64,000 nucleotides of DNA from Synechococcales cyanobacterium bin31.maxbin.ball.101 (GCA_013298165.1 JAAFJU010000008.1:1-64000), one strand, 5' to 3'; shown: positions 1 through 8,078, counted from the first letter of the stretch. Notes: a model not told the origin generated them from the sequence alone. Program-made: numbers and translations.

Positions 1-56
1 TGCAAGACGATCTTGCTCTTAAATTCTGCGGTGTATTGACGACGTTTTCCACTCAT
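1..56 (-). CDS. IS3-family transposase OrfA, N-terminal 18 residues (partial)
   Basis: Reading leftwards from the ATG at 56-54, the peptide starts MSGKRRQYTAEFKSKIVL and runs off the window. The K-R-R-Q-Y-T-x-E-F-K pattern is the typical start of the helix-turn-helix OrfA protein of IS3-family elements, which binds the terminal repeats. OrfA is usually joined to the DDE-domain OrfB by -1 programmed frameshifting; that part is not visible here. A GGGAGGGA-type ribosome-binding site (complement of 63-72) lies upstream of the ATG. Confidence 0.75.
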   Translation of the reverse strand, partial: MSGKRRQYTAEFKSKIVL

Positions 57-125
57 GATGTTGTCCCTCCCTTGGAACAAGAATACTACTCTTAGTATCC
101 TGTCCGAAAGTTGGGGGTCACTTCA
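1..125 (-). mobile_element. IS3-family insertion sequence, one terminus (rest lies beyond the left edge)
   Basis: The minus strand from 125 reads TGAAGTGACCCCCAAC, followed by TTTCGGACA. This is a terminal inverted repeat of the IS3-family type, which begins with TG and has a C-run. It is followed 45 bases later by the start of a transposase OrfA. The other end is outside the window, so the target duplication and the second repeat cannot be checked. The terminus lies inside the coding frame of the neighbouring GAF-domain gene and supplies its stop codon. Confidence 0.75.
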
Positions 126-1484
126 GTTAGCTGCTGTCGCTGTCGCTTCTAAGAGTTGATCGCGCTTTGCTAACCGATCGAGCGTTTGTTGCAGTTCGGC
201 ATTGATGGTTACGAGTTCTTGCGATCGCTTTCGTTCCAACCTCAGTAGTTCCTCATCTTTTGCCTGACGCTCGATCGCTGCTGCAATACTATCCGCCGCA
301 ACTTTTAGAATCGCAATTTCTGCCTCATTATATAGCCGTGCTTCGCAGCAATTGTCAAAAGCAATAAATCCCCAACACTGATGATTGACCAAGATAGGCA
401 CAAATAATTCTGCTGTGTTTCCTTGTGCGGACAATAAGGAATGATCGGGTTCTGGCAAATCGGCAACCAAGCAATTAATTACTTCGTCTTGGAGCAATTT
501 TGAGTAAATGTAAGGGGCATCTCCCCAAAGAAAAAGCTGGTCAGAGTGTGGACTGAATTCCTCGGATGGCAGTACCCCTGTTTTACACCAATCCCACTTT
601 GAGGGGAGTCTCGCAGCGGGGAAACCGGATATAGGATGCGGAATACTTTGTCCAATCGCACACTGATCGCTCCCCACCACTTCCCCCAACAGCCGCACGA
701 CATCCGGAAGAACGATGGTGTAATCGGGTGATCGCAGCAATAAATTGGCAACTTGGGCGACGGTAGACAACAAACGATTTCGTTCTTGTTCAGCTTCACG
801 GAGAGCATCATCCTGAGCTTGACGAGCGATCGCCACCGCAATACTCTCCGCCGCCACCTGTAAAATCGCAATTTCTGCCTCATCATACAGTTGGGCTTTA
901 CTACAGTTATCAAAGCCAATTTGTCCCCAACATTTTCCCTGTACCATAATCGGCACAATTAACATCGAGGTATTACCTTGTGCGGCAAACAGACTTTGAG
1001 AGGGTTCGGGTAGATCGTTCACCAAAAAATTAGCAACTTTCCCTTGTAAGACTCGCTCGTGAAATCCGCTAAAAATCGCGTTCTCAATACCTGCTTCTAA
1101 CTCTGGAATACATTCGGTAGAACTTGCTACTCCCATTCGACTCCATTCCGTTAACAGTCGAACAGCAATTTCACTAGAATGCGAGTCAAGTAAACTCTGC
1201 GTTAGACAACATCGCTCGCTCCCCACCGCTTCTCCCAATAGCCGAACGACATCAGGGAGAACGGTTGTGTAGTCGGACGATCGAAGGAGTAGATTGGCAA
1301 CCGTCGCGGTCGTCGAGAGCCAGTGAGAATGTGTGTATCCTGAGTCGATAGAACTAGGTTGCAAATGATTAGCTCGATGGAGTCCCTGATTTTCCTGGCG
1401 AAGTCGCTCAACTTCGGCCTCTAAATCAGCAACCCTTTGCTGGCAATGGTTTAAGTTCTGTGGTTGTGCCTGGTTTGCATTCAT
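123..1484 (-). pseudogene. Multi-GAF sensor protein, 3' end removed by IS insertion
   Basis: The 453-residue product has a short coiled coil (about residues 14-38), a GAF-type domain (about 57-218) and a second similar one (about 238-405). Both carry the repeated motif LLRS-DYT-VLPDVVRLLGE and the segment QGNT--L-VPI-V---CWG-I-FDNC. A second coiled coil leads into LLEATATAAN, which in related cyanobacterial sensors starts another GAF domain. The frame ends exactly where the IS3 terminus begins, and the TGA stop is the first three bases of the element. The parent was probably a longer signalling protein (histidine kinase, cyclase or similar), but the output domain is missing. The GAF ligand is unknown. 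The ATG at 1484 has a GGGGA ribosome-binding site close upstream. Confidence 0.75.
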
Positions 1485-1788
1485 CAGGTTTCCCCTAGTA
1501 CTGGCCGCTTCATTAGGAACTTGTCAATCTCCTTCGATTCTACGGGCGATCGACATCATCAATTTTACTCTTTTCAAGAACTAACATTTCATCTACGTGT
1601 CACTCAAATTGTCAAGAATCGCAGCCAGAAAGGCCCAGGTTATCCGTTGAGTTTTTACCTAGCCTGTAGTTCGGGTTTGTCCCTGAAGTTCAAGTCAGTT
1701 GAGAACGAATCAGTGGTAGGGCGATTTTTGGCAGCAGCTCTCGTAAAGTTTTGACACAAGCAAAGTTTAGCCTAACTGAGATAGACCC
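1485..1788. other. Intergenic region, no supported gene
   Basis: This 304-base gap separates the divergent GAF fragment and hydrolase gene and presumably holds both promoters. I could not identify a convincing -35/-10 pair; a TTGACA at 1751-1756 has no good partner. The open frame across it (1464-1754, plus strand) has no recognisable protein features and overlaps the start of the GAF gene. Confidence 0.5.
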
Positions 1789-2439
1789 ATGAGCTACCAC
1801 GATTTACTCACACCTGAAAATTGCACCCTGATTTTCATTGACCACCAGCCCCAGATGTCCTTTGGGGTTGCGAATATCGATCGCCAGACACTAATCAATA
1901 ACACAGTAGGTTTGGCTAAAGCCGCCAAAATCTTCAATGTCCCTGTGATTTTAACCACGGTTGAGACTAAAAGCTTCAGCGGCAACATGTGGCCGCAACT
2001 ACTCGACTTATTTCCCAATCAAGTCCCGATCGAACGCAGCAGCATGAATTCTTGGGAAGATGCCAAATTTGTCGCTGAAGTAGAACGGCTCGGTCGCAAG
2101 AAATTAGTGATCGCGGCCCTCTGGACCGAAGTCTGTCTAACCTTTCCGGCCTTACAAGCCATGGGAGCAGGTTATGAAGTCTATGCCGTTGAAGATGCCT
2201 GTGGTGGTACCTCCAAAGCCGCTCATGATATGGCGATGCAGCGGATTATCCAAGCTGGAGCCGTCCCCGTAACTTGGCAGCAAGTTCTCCTCGAATTCCA
2301 GAGAGATTGGGCAAGAAAAGAAACTTATCCGGCTGTGATGGACTTAGTCAAAGAGCATTCTGGAGCCTATGGAATTGGCGTGGAATATGCTTACACGATG
2401 GTACATGGGCAGCCCGCAAGTAAAAGCCTTAAAAACTGA
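1789..2439 (+). CDS. Isochorismatase-like cysteine hydrolase (YcaC type)
   Basis: This 216-residue protein has the alpha/beta isochorismatase-like fold pattern. The first strand LIFIDHQPQM carries the catalytic Asp at D18. The segment ALWTEVCLTFPALQAM places the nucleophile cysteine at C116, and IERSSMNSW contains a basic residue (R83) where the third triad member is expected. The closest recognisable group is YcaC, whose physiological substrate is not established, so no substrate is assigned. It is the first gene of a same-strand cassette with an amidohydrolase, an ABM-domain protein and a pirin. The next gene starts 28 bases after its stop if the ribosome-binding site at 2456-2460 is used. 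It is complete and probably cytoplasmic. Confidence 0.85.
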   Translation: MSYHDLLTPENCTLIFIDHQPQMSFGVANIDRQTLINNTVGLAKAAKIFNVPVILTTVETKSFSGNMWPQLLDLFPNQVPIERSSMNSWEDAKFVAEVERLGRKKLVIAALWTEVCLTFPALQAMGAGYEVYAVEDACGGTSKAAHDMAMQRIIQAGAVPVTWQQVLLEFQRDWARKETYPAVMDLVKEHSGAYGIGVEYAYTMVHGQPASKSLKN

Positions 2440-2455
2440 AATAGAAGAATGCAGC

Positions 2456-2460
2456 GGAGG
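2456..2460 (+). promoter_or_regulatory. Ribosome-binding site deciding the amidohydrolase start
   Basis: GGAGG lies 7 bases before the ATG at 2468 and only one base before the ATG at 2462. It is downstream of the more distal in-frame start at 2369, so 2468 is the better start. Confidence 0.7.
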
Positions 2461-2467
2461 AATGCAA

Positions 2468-4357
2468 ATGCTTGGTCAAGAGAATGTTCAACCTATCCAT
2501 GCGGATTTAATTCTCACCAATGGTCAGATTGCCACCCAAGATGATCGACGGTCGTTTGCTAAAGCCGTTGCCATCAAAGATGAGCGATTAATCGCTGTGG
2601 GAAGTGAGCGTGAGGTCTTGGCGTATCAGAATAATCAGACTCAGGTCATTGACCTGGCTGGTCGTACTGTCATTCCGGGATTGAATGATTCACATATCCA
2701 TTTGATTCGCGGTGGACTTAACTTCAATTTGGAGTTGCGCTGGGATGGTGTCCCTTCACTAGCCGACGGATTGCGAATGCTGAAGGAGCAAGTCGATCGC
2801 ACTCCTCCCCCACAGTGGGTCAGAATTGTCGGTGGATGGAACGAGTTTCAGTTTGCCGAAAAACGCTTACCAACACTGAATGAAATTAATGCGATCGCCC
2901 CTGACACGCCCGTCTTTATCCTGCACCTGTACGATCGCGCCTTGCTAAACCAAGCGGCACTCAGGGCTGTGGGCTACGACCGTAATACTCCCGAACCATT
3001 AGGTGGTGAAATTCAGCGAGATGGGTATGGGAATCCAACTGGACTGCTGATCGCTCGTCCCAATGCCATGATTCTCTATGCAACCTTGGCTAAGGGTCCC
3101 AAACTCCCCTACGAGTATCAGCTCAATTCCACTCGCCAATTTATGCGCGAACTTAATCGTTTGGGCATTACCAGTGTGATTGATGCGGGTGGTGGATTTC
3201 AAAACTATCCCGAAGATTACGCCATTATCGACCAACTCCGTCGTGACGACCAACTCACTGTTCGGATTGCTTACAACCTTTTTACTCAACGTCCGAAGCA
3301 AGAGTTTGAGGACTTTAGTAAATGGGTAAAAATGACTAAACCAGGCGATGGCGACGATTTCTATCGCGTCAATGGTGCTGGAGAAATGTTGGTCTTTTCG
3401 GCGGCTGACTTTGAAGATTTTCTCGAACCCCGCCCCGATCTTGTCCCCACCTTAGAAGACGAGTTGCAGCGAGTTGTGCAGCTACTTGCCGAACATCGCT
3501 GGCCGTTCCGCTTGCACGCGACTTACGATGAATCAATTTCTCGCTTTTTGAATGTCTTTGAAGCAGTGAATCGCGAGGTTCCCTTTGATGGCTTGCACTG
3601 GTTCTTTGACCATGCGGAGACTGTGAGCGATCGCAATCTCGAACGCATCAAAGCCCTCGGTGGTGGCATTGCAATTCAACATCGCATGGCTTATCAAGGC
3701 GAATACTTTATCGATCGCTATGGAGCAGAAGCGGCCCAACGCACCCCTCCTATCCAACGAATGCTCGATCTAGAGATACCTGTGGGAGCCGGAACCGATG
3801 CCACGCGAGTCGCCAGCTACAATCCATTCGTGTCGCTCTATTGGATGGTGACGGGCAAAACCGTCGGCGGCACGGCGATGTATTCCGAACAAAATTGCCT
3901 CGATCGGATGGAAGCCTTACGCCGCTATACCGTGGGCAGTGCTTGGTTTTCTAATGAAGAATCGAAGAAAGGGGCGATTGTCCCTGGGCGATTGGCAGAT
4001 TTAGCGGTTCTAAGTGATGATTATTTTGTGGTTCCAGCGGAACAAATTAAGCATTTAGAGTCCGTACTCACGATTGTGGGCGGTAAAGTCGTCTATGGTG
4101 CAGGTGATTTCGCCCATCTAGCCCCACCTGCGCTACCTGTTACTCCCGATTGGTCTCCAGTGAAGTATTACGGTGGCTATGCGCGATCGACTCCTGCGGT
4201 CTTGACGAATCGTGAGTCAGTTCACAAACCCTTTCATATTGGCTGCTGTGTCCATCTACCCATCTGCAATTGGGGCAAAGCGTCTCATAACCTAAATCAA
4301 GCTGGATCGCTGTCGGGTTTGTGGGGTGGTATGGGCTGTAGCTGCTTTGCATTTTAA
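2468..4357 (+). CDS. Amidohydrolase, YtcJ-like (amidohydrolase family 3)
   Basis: The 629-residue product starts with the small beta domain usual in this superfamily (ADLILTNGQIAT ... VAIKDERLIAVG). It then shows the metal-binding H-x-H motif in NDSHIHLIRGG (H76, H78). Further histidines at H350 (LHATYDES) and H382 (FDHAETV), and the aspartate D444 in GAGTDATR, match metal-site positions of TIM-barrel amidohydrolases. YtcJ-type enzymes hydrolyse C-N bonds of small molecules; the substrate is unknown. The frame can be read from 2369, but that start would overlap the previous gene by 71 bases and ignore the GGAGG. The cysteine-rich C-terminal tail after about residue 590 is poorly conserved in character. 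The next gene starts two bases after the stop. Confidence 0.88.
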   Translation: MLGQENVQPIHADLILTNGQIATQDDRRSFAKAVAIKDERLIAVGSEREVLAYQNNQTQVIDLAGRTVIPGLNDSHIHLIRGGLNFNLELRWDGVPSLADGLRMLKEQVDRTPPPQWVRIVGGWNEFQFAEKRLPTLNEINAIAPDTPVFILHLYDRALLNQAALRAVGYDRNTPEPLGGEIQRDGYGNPTGLLIARPNAMILYATLAKGPKLPYEYQLNSTRQFMRELNRLGITSVIDAGGGFQNYPEDYAIIDQLRRDDQLTVRIAYNLFTQRPKQEFEDFSKWVKMTKPGDGDDFYRVNGAGEMLVFSAADFEDFLEPRPDLVPTLEDELQRVVQLLAEHRWPFRLHATYDESISRFLNVFEAVNREVPFDGLHWFFDHAETVSDRNLERIKALGGGIAIQHRMAYQGEYFIDRYGAEAAQRTPPIQRMLDLEIPVGAGTDATRVASYNPFVSLYWMVTGKTVGGTAMYSEQNCLDRMEALRRYTVGSAWFSNEESKKGAIVPGRLADLAVLSDDYFVVPAEQIKHLESVLTIVGGKVVYGAGDFAHLAPPALPVTPDWSPVKYYGGYARSTPAVLTNRESVHKPFHIGCCVHLPICNWGKASHNLNQAGSLSGLWGGMGCSCFAF

Positions 4358-4359
4358 TC

Positions 4360-4953
4360 ATGACGGAAACCCCAATGACCCAAGCAATTTTAGAGAGCGA
4401 TCGACAACTTGTAACAGCAGTTATTTCTCATCTGGTCAAACCAGGACAAGAACAAGCCTACGAGCAATGGTTGCATGATGTTTCTGGTGTTGCCCAACAG
4501 TTTGAGGGACATGCTGGAGTTAGCTTTGTACGTCCCGTTGATCCTAGCTACTCGGAATATGCGATTATCCTCAAATTTGATTGCTATCAGCATCTCAAAG
4601 CGTGGCTAGATTCCCCGATTCGGCAACGTTGGATTGACCAGGTGAAACCCCTAGTGCAACAGGACCAAAAAGTTCAAGTACTAACGGGACTCGAAACTTG
4701 GTTTACACTACCGGGAAAATTGGTGCAGCGTCCCCCTAAACGCTACAAAATGGCAATCCTAACGGCATTTGCAGTTTTTGTTGTGGCTCAGGGCTTGGGG
4801 TTTCTAGTTGCTCCTGTTTTAACCGGATTGCCACCTTTAGGTCGTTCGTTTGTGCTAACGGTGGTCACAGTTCTCATCTTGACTTATGGGGTAATGCCCC
4901 GTGTAACACGATTATTTTATCGTTGGCTCTATCCAAAATCTTTACCGGAGTAA
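4360..4953 (+). CDS. Antibiotic biosynthesis monooxygenase (ABM)-domain membrane protein
   Basis: The 197-residue protein begins with a dimeric alpha-beta-barrel ABM-like domain (about residues 15-110: VTAVISHLVKPGQE--YEQWL, then the WLDSP-R--W helix). This is followed by two hydrophobic segments (about 131-150 and 158-176) that should anchor it in the membrane. ABM domains occur in cofactor-free monooxygenases and haem-degrading enzymes. The two-helix variety is commonly annotated as an ABM protein without a tested activity. It sits directly between the amidohydrolase and pirin genes, probably in one transcript. A second ATG at 4375 could also be the start. Confidence 0.8.
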   Translation: MTETPMTQAILESDRQLVTAVISHLVKPGQEQAYEQWLHDVSGVAQQFEGHAGVSFVRPVDPSYSEYAIILKFDCYQHLKAWLDSPIRQRWIDQVKPLVQQDQKVQVLTGLETWFTLPGKLVQRPPKRYKMAILTAFAVFVVAQGLGFLVAPVLTGLPPLGRSFVLTVVTVLILTYGVMPRVTRLFYRWLYPKSLPE

Positions 4954-4962
4954 GCTCAATCC

Positions 4963-5682
4963 ATGTCTAATACTAAAATCACCAACCTTATCCACGATCG
5001 TCATGCCCGTGGACATACTAAAATCGGATGGCTCGAAAGCTATCACACCTTTTCCTTCGGTGAGTTTCGCGATCCCGATCGCATGGGCTTTCGCGCATTA
5101 CGAGTGATTAATGACGATCGCGTAATTCCAGGAGCGGGGTTTGCGACTCACAGTCATCGAGATATGGAAATCGTCACCTATGTTCTAGAAGGAGTACTCC
5201 AGCACAAAGACAGTTTGGGCAATGGCGCAATTATTCGCCCCGGTGATGCTCAAATCATGAGTGCAGGCACAGGAATTACTCACAGTGAATTCAACGCCGA
5301 TCGTGACAAACCCGTTCACTTCCTCCAAATCTGGATTGTGCCCGATCGCCTAGGAATACAACCCCGATACGAACAAAAGCATTTTTCACCTGTCGATCGC
5401 CAAGGTAAGTTGCGCTTAATCGTCGATCCCCAAGGACGTGAAGGAGCAGTGAAAATCCATCAGGATGTCCAGATTTATTCTGCTGTCTTGGATGCAGGGG
5501 AGCAGATTACCTACGATTTACAGGTACATCGATCGGGGTGGTTGCAGGTAGCACGAGGTATCGTGCAGTTAAATGGTAAAGAATTGCAGGCAGGGGATGC
5601 TATACAGATGTCGGGTGGACAACAGCTAGAAATTGCTACATTATCTGATCTCGCTGAATTACTGCTGTTTAATTTGGCTTGA
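4963..5682 (+). CDS. Pirin family protein (bicupin, YhhW/quercetinase-like)
   Basis: The 239-residue protein carries the pirin N-terminal cupin. The four metal ligands of the family are present as H63 and H65 (FATHSHRDMEIVTYVLEG) and H107 and E109 (GTGITHSEFN). The C-terminal half is a second, degenerate cupin. Bacterial pirins of this length include iron-dependent quercetin 2,3-dioxygenases, but the natural substrate here cannot be read from sequence. It is the last gene of the four-gene cassette, nine bases after the ABM gene. Isochorismatase-like hydrolase, amidohydrolase, ABM and pirin genes also travel together in proteobacteria as far as I recall, which suggests a transferred catabolic or detoxification unit. 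Confidence 0.9.
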   Translation: MSNTKITNLIHDRHARGHTKIGWLESYHTFSFGEFRDPDRMGFRALRVINDDRVIPGAGFATHSHRDMEIVTYVLEGVLQHKDSLGNGAIIRPGDAQIMSAGTGITHSEFNADRDKPVHFLQIWIVPDRLGIQPRYEQKHFSPVDRQGKLRLIVDPQGREGAVKIHQDVQIYSAVLDAGEQITYDLQVHRSGWLQVARGIVQLNGKELQAGDAIQMSGGQQLEIATLSDLAELLLFNLA

Positions 5683-5813
5683 ATAATAGACATTATACAG
5701 AATAAGACGAGGATGAGACAAGTTGGAGGGAGAGGGAGGGGCAATGAGTCTCAAGGTGAGATACAGTGCGGGTCTTAGAGTGAGAGAAAGAGAGGAGTGA
5801 AGAGGGATGGGGC

Positions 5814-5819
5814 TATAAT
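5814..5819 (+). promoter_or_regulatory. Candidate -10 box for the MntA/HepT-like operon
   Basis: A perfect TATAAT lies 48 bases before the ATG at 5868. No good TTGACA-like -35 is seen 16-18 bases upstream, so the assignment is tentative. Confidence 0.35.
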
Positions 5820-5867
5820 GGATGTGTGAATTGAAGTGTCCTTTGATCCTGATAACCCCGATCGCTC

Positions 5868-6239
5868 ATGGTTAAGACAGCGTTAGAGTTAAGTCCAACA
5901 GAGTGGAAACAATATTCGTTGCCTCGGCGATCGGTTACGCCAGAGGTGCAAGCCCGTTGGAATGAAGCTTGGCAACTGATTCCGGAGTTGGCGAGGATGT
6001 TGCGGGAAGAGTTTGGAGCGACCAAAATCAAGGTGTTTGGTTCTGCGGTTAGCGCTGATTATTTTTCAGATGAGTCAGATATTGATATTGCGGCTTGGGA
6101 TATTCCGATCGCACAGTATCTATCTGCCGTGTTAGCTGTAAATGAGTTTCATGACGATTTCAAGGTTGACTTATTGGATCCAAATCTTTGTCGTCTGGTG
6201 TTACGGCAAAAGATTGAAAAGGAAGGGATCGAGGTGTGA
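5868..6239 (+). CDS. Nucleotidyltransferase-fold antitoxin, MntA-like
   Basis: The 123-residue protein has the minimal nucleotidyltransferase signature VFGSA ... SDIDIAAW. Glycine-serine (G58, S59) is followed after 11 residues by D71-x-D73, with a third acidic residue at D101 in KVDLLDP. In the MntA/HepT system the MNT enzyme inactivates the HEPN RNase by adding AMP to a tyrosine next to its active site. The downstream gene has exactly that target motif, which supports the pairing. The spacer between GS and DxD is one residue longer than the GSX10DXD usually quoted. The stop codon overlaps the GTG start of the partner, indicating translational coupling. Confidence 0.8.
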   Translation: MVKTALELSPTEWKQYSLPRRSVTPEVQARWNEAWQLIPELARMLREEFGATKIKVFGSAVSADYFSDESDIDIAAWDIPIAQYLSAVLAVNEFHDDFKVDLLDPNLCRLVLRQKIEKEGIEV

Positions 6240-6727
6240 GCGATCCACTGGTGCGTTTATCGGAAAGAATTTCTGATGAAGTTGTAAAGATAGACTTAGC
6301 CGTGCAACGGGCTAAGCGGGGTTGGCATGATTTTCAGAGTTCCGGTAATGATCTCTTTTTAGATAGTGTTTCGTTGAGTTTGCAGGGTGCCTACAATGGT
6401 GTAGAGGTCATTTTTGAGTTAATCTCCCGCCTAGTCGATCGGAGTCAAGCAAAGGGCGAGAATTGGCATCAGCTTTTGCTCAGGCAAATGATGGCTGAGG
6501 TGGAGGGGGTTCGTCCTGCGGTGATTTCACTGGAGAGTGGTCGATTGTTGAATGACTTTCGAGGATTTCGTCATATCACCCGTCACTTATACCCATTTGA
6601 GTTAGAGGGTGAGCGGATTGCTCAAGTTATGCAGTTTGCGGAGCCAACGTTTGCTCGGGTCTGTACGGAGTTGTCGGCATTCGCTAATTTTTTACTAGCG
6701 TCGGTGGATCCGGATGAAACCCTATGA
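6236..6727 (+). CDS. HEPN-domain ribonuclease toxin, HepT-like
   Basis: The 163-residue, mostly helical protein has the HEPN catalytic signature R-x4-H-x-Y as RHITRHLY (R112, H117, Y119). In HepT toxins this motif forms the RNase active site, and the tyrosine is the residue AMPylated by MntA. It starts with GTG overlapping the TGA of the nucleotidyltransferase gene. It ends with an ATGA overlap into the next gene, so three genes are translationally coupled. The protein is longer than minimal HepT (about 130-140 residues) and has an extended N-terminal helix. Function as toxin is inferred from the motif and gene pair. Confidence 0.78.
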   Translation: MSDPLVRLSERISDEVVKIDLAVQRAKRGWHDFQSSGNDLFLDSVSLSLQGAYNGVEVIFELISRLVDRSQAKGENWHQLLLRQMMAEVEGVRPAVISLESGRLLNDFRGFRHITRHLYPFELEGERIAQVMQFAEPTFARVCTELSAFANFLLASVDPDETL

Positions 6728-7317
6728 TAGTCACAATCCGAGATCCAGACATTCTGAACTCTCTAGACCCAGAACAGGTGAGAGGGTATTTACGATCGCA
6801 CCACTGGCAGGAGGAACGTCAAATAGAAGACCATACCTCTCTGTGGACCCATTCCAATCTGACGGGAGAACCCACCGAAATTCTCCTACCTCTAAAACCT
6901 GATTATCTAGATTTTTCCAGACGAATGGCCGAGGTACTCCAAACGCTGGAAATAGTGGAACAAATTTCTCAGCTTGAAATTCTCAGCGATCTGTTTACGA
7001 CAGCTCCGAACATCACGGTCCAAGGGATTATCACCAATCTACAGGAAGGAGCATTTTCAGGGCGAATCACGCTGATGGGCATTGTCATCAGTAAACTGCG
7101 TCGTATTCAGTTTGAATTGCCTGAACCTGCCTATGAGTTAGCCGTTAAAGCCTATCAAGCGAGGATGCCTGTTCTTTGTCGAGGTACGTTGGTGAAACAA
7201 GGACGATCGTTTATATTGCAACATCCAAGCCAATTTACCTTGGATTTAGACTCCTGGGCAGAATCAGGTGAATCTGAACAGCCAGAAATCAGCGATCGGG
7301 CACTGATGCTTCGATAA
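6724..7317 (+). CDS. Conserved-looking hypothetical protein coupled to the HEPN/MNT pair
   Basis: I do not recognise this 197-residue family. The N-terminal half is acidic and helical. The C-terminal half (about 95-180) alternates short strands (NITVQGIITNLQ, GRITLMGIVISK, PVLCRGTLVKQG, SFILQHPSQFTL) in a way that suggests a beta-barrel such as an OB fold; this is inference from pattern only. The ATG overlaps the stop of the HEPN gene (ATGA). It is therefore almost certainly co-translated with the toxin-antitoxin pair and may be an accessory factor. The spacing of 20 bases to the next gene suggests that one also belongs to the operon. Confidence 0.6.
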   Translation: MIVTIRDPDILNSLDPEQVRGYLRSHHWQEERQIEDHTSLWTHSNLTGEPTEILLPLKPDYLDFSRRMAEVLQTLEIVEQISQLEILSDLFTTAPNITVQGIITNLQEGAFSGRITLMGIVISKLRRIQFELPEPAYELAVKAYQARMPVLCRGTLVKQGRSFILQHPSQFTLDLDSWAESGESEQPEISDRALMLR

Positions 7318-7337
7318 TTCACATTATGTATTGAACT

Positions 7338-7745
7338 ATGGCATTTAAAATTAATGAGGCTCGAATTCGAGAACTAGCTCAAATTGAGGCCGAGGCAGAT
7401 TGTACGATCGGTGCGGGCGGTCATATTCCGTTAGAAAGCGTGCCTGGTTCAGCCATGGTGAGTGAGTCTGCCGATGTTTTGATGGTAGCTGAGACAGATT
7501 TACTCTTAGAAATTAATCGGGGAATACCAGAGCAGATCCATGAGCGATATGAGACTTCACTGGAAAAACGTGACGATGAAGCCTTGAGTGAAGCTAAATA
7601 TAGGGAACTTTTGGATCTCAGCAATCAGATGGAAGGCTTTGGAGTCAGTTGGATTGAGGCATTAGGAAAATTAGCGGCTCTCCGCCAGGTTGCACTACTA
7701 AAATTGATGGATGATTTAGGGATCCAATGCGCAGGTGTCCATTAG
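7338..7745 (+). CDS. Cyanobacterial hypothetical protein of the HNH-nuclease-partner type
   Basis: The 135-residue product has a helical C-terminal half (EINRGIPEQIHERYETS ... ALGKLAALRQVALLKLMDDLGI). This resembles a cyanobacterial family that I recall sitting immediately upstream of a small HNH endonuclease gene. No biochemical role is known to me. Consistent with that pairing, the bases just downstream (7836-7952) look like the C-terminal relic of such an HNH protein, so this may be the surviving half of a broken pair. No signal peptide or membrane segment is visible. The assignment rests on remembered sequence pattern, not on a search. Confidence 0.65.
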   Translation: MAFKINEARIRELAQIEAEADCTIGAGGHIPLESVPGSAMVSESADVLMVAETDLLLEINRGIPEQIHERYETSLEKRDDEALSEAKYRELLDLSNQMEGFGVSWIEALGKLAALRQVALLKLMDDLGIQCAGVH

Positions 7746-7835
7746 GTAAGTTTAAAGCTTGAGTTCCCTGTAGATCCGATCGTGAGTATCGATTGCCTGA
7801 ATGAGTGAGCCATAACGTCGCGAGCCAGAATTTCT

Positions 7836-7952
7836 ATGGAACACTTTACCTGAAGCGATAACATCCTCTACATGATTGGAATTACTCCGATCGGACGGGC
7901 AACGGTTGATTTATTGCAGACGAACTGTAAAATATTGGTTGATTTGCGTTAG
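7836..7952 (+). pseudogene. C-terminal remnant of a small HNH endonuclease
   Basis: In one frame the region reads MEHFT-stop-SDNILYMIGITPIGRATVDLL and continues to a TAG at 7950. Small cyanobacterial HNH nucleases end with a segment of the form W-EHF-WS-D---I-GITP-GRATV--L-LN, so this looks like the last 35-40 residues with W changed to stop (TGG to TGA at 7851). The catalytic HNH part is absent. The rest of the 333-base gap between 7746 and 8078 holds nothing else I can identify. Confidence 0.5.
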
Positions 7953-8010
7953 GCACTGTAGCTTAGCCTTCATCCTTCAGATTAGGGAGAAAAGATTCAG
8001 TTAGGTTCGA

Positions 8011-8042
8011 TTGTCACCTAAAATTTTCTGAAGCATTATAAT
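8011..8042 (+). promoter_or_regulatory. Possible promoter for the DUF262-HNH gene
   Basis: TTGTCA (8011-8016) and TATAAT (8037-8042) precede the ATG at 8079. The 20-base spacer is longer than optimal, so only the -10 box is reasonably convincing. Confidence 0.35.
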
Positions 8043-8078
8043 TAGTGGAAATTAGCCAATCCTCGCTTCAGGTCAACC

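Noticed and set aside
1464-1754. Open plus-strand frame of 96 codons between the GAF gene and the hydrolase
   Set aside because: It overlaps the start of the GAF gene, has no ribosome-binding site or recognisable protein pattern, and occupies the presumed divergent promoter region.
2369-2467. Upstream extension of the amidohydrolase
   Set aside because: It would overlap the previous gene by 71 bases, and its translation lacks any amidohydrolase feature; the GGAGG at 2456-2460 points to the ATG at 2468.
6714-6902. Alternative frame inside the third gene of the HEPN/MNT operon
   Set aside because: It is a shadow of the longer, overlap-coupled 197-residue gene and is Arg/Ser-rich without a start signal.
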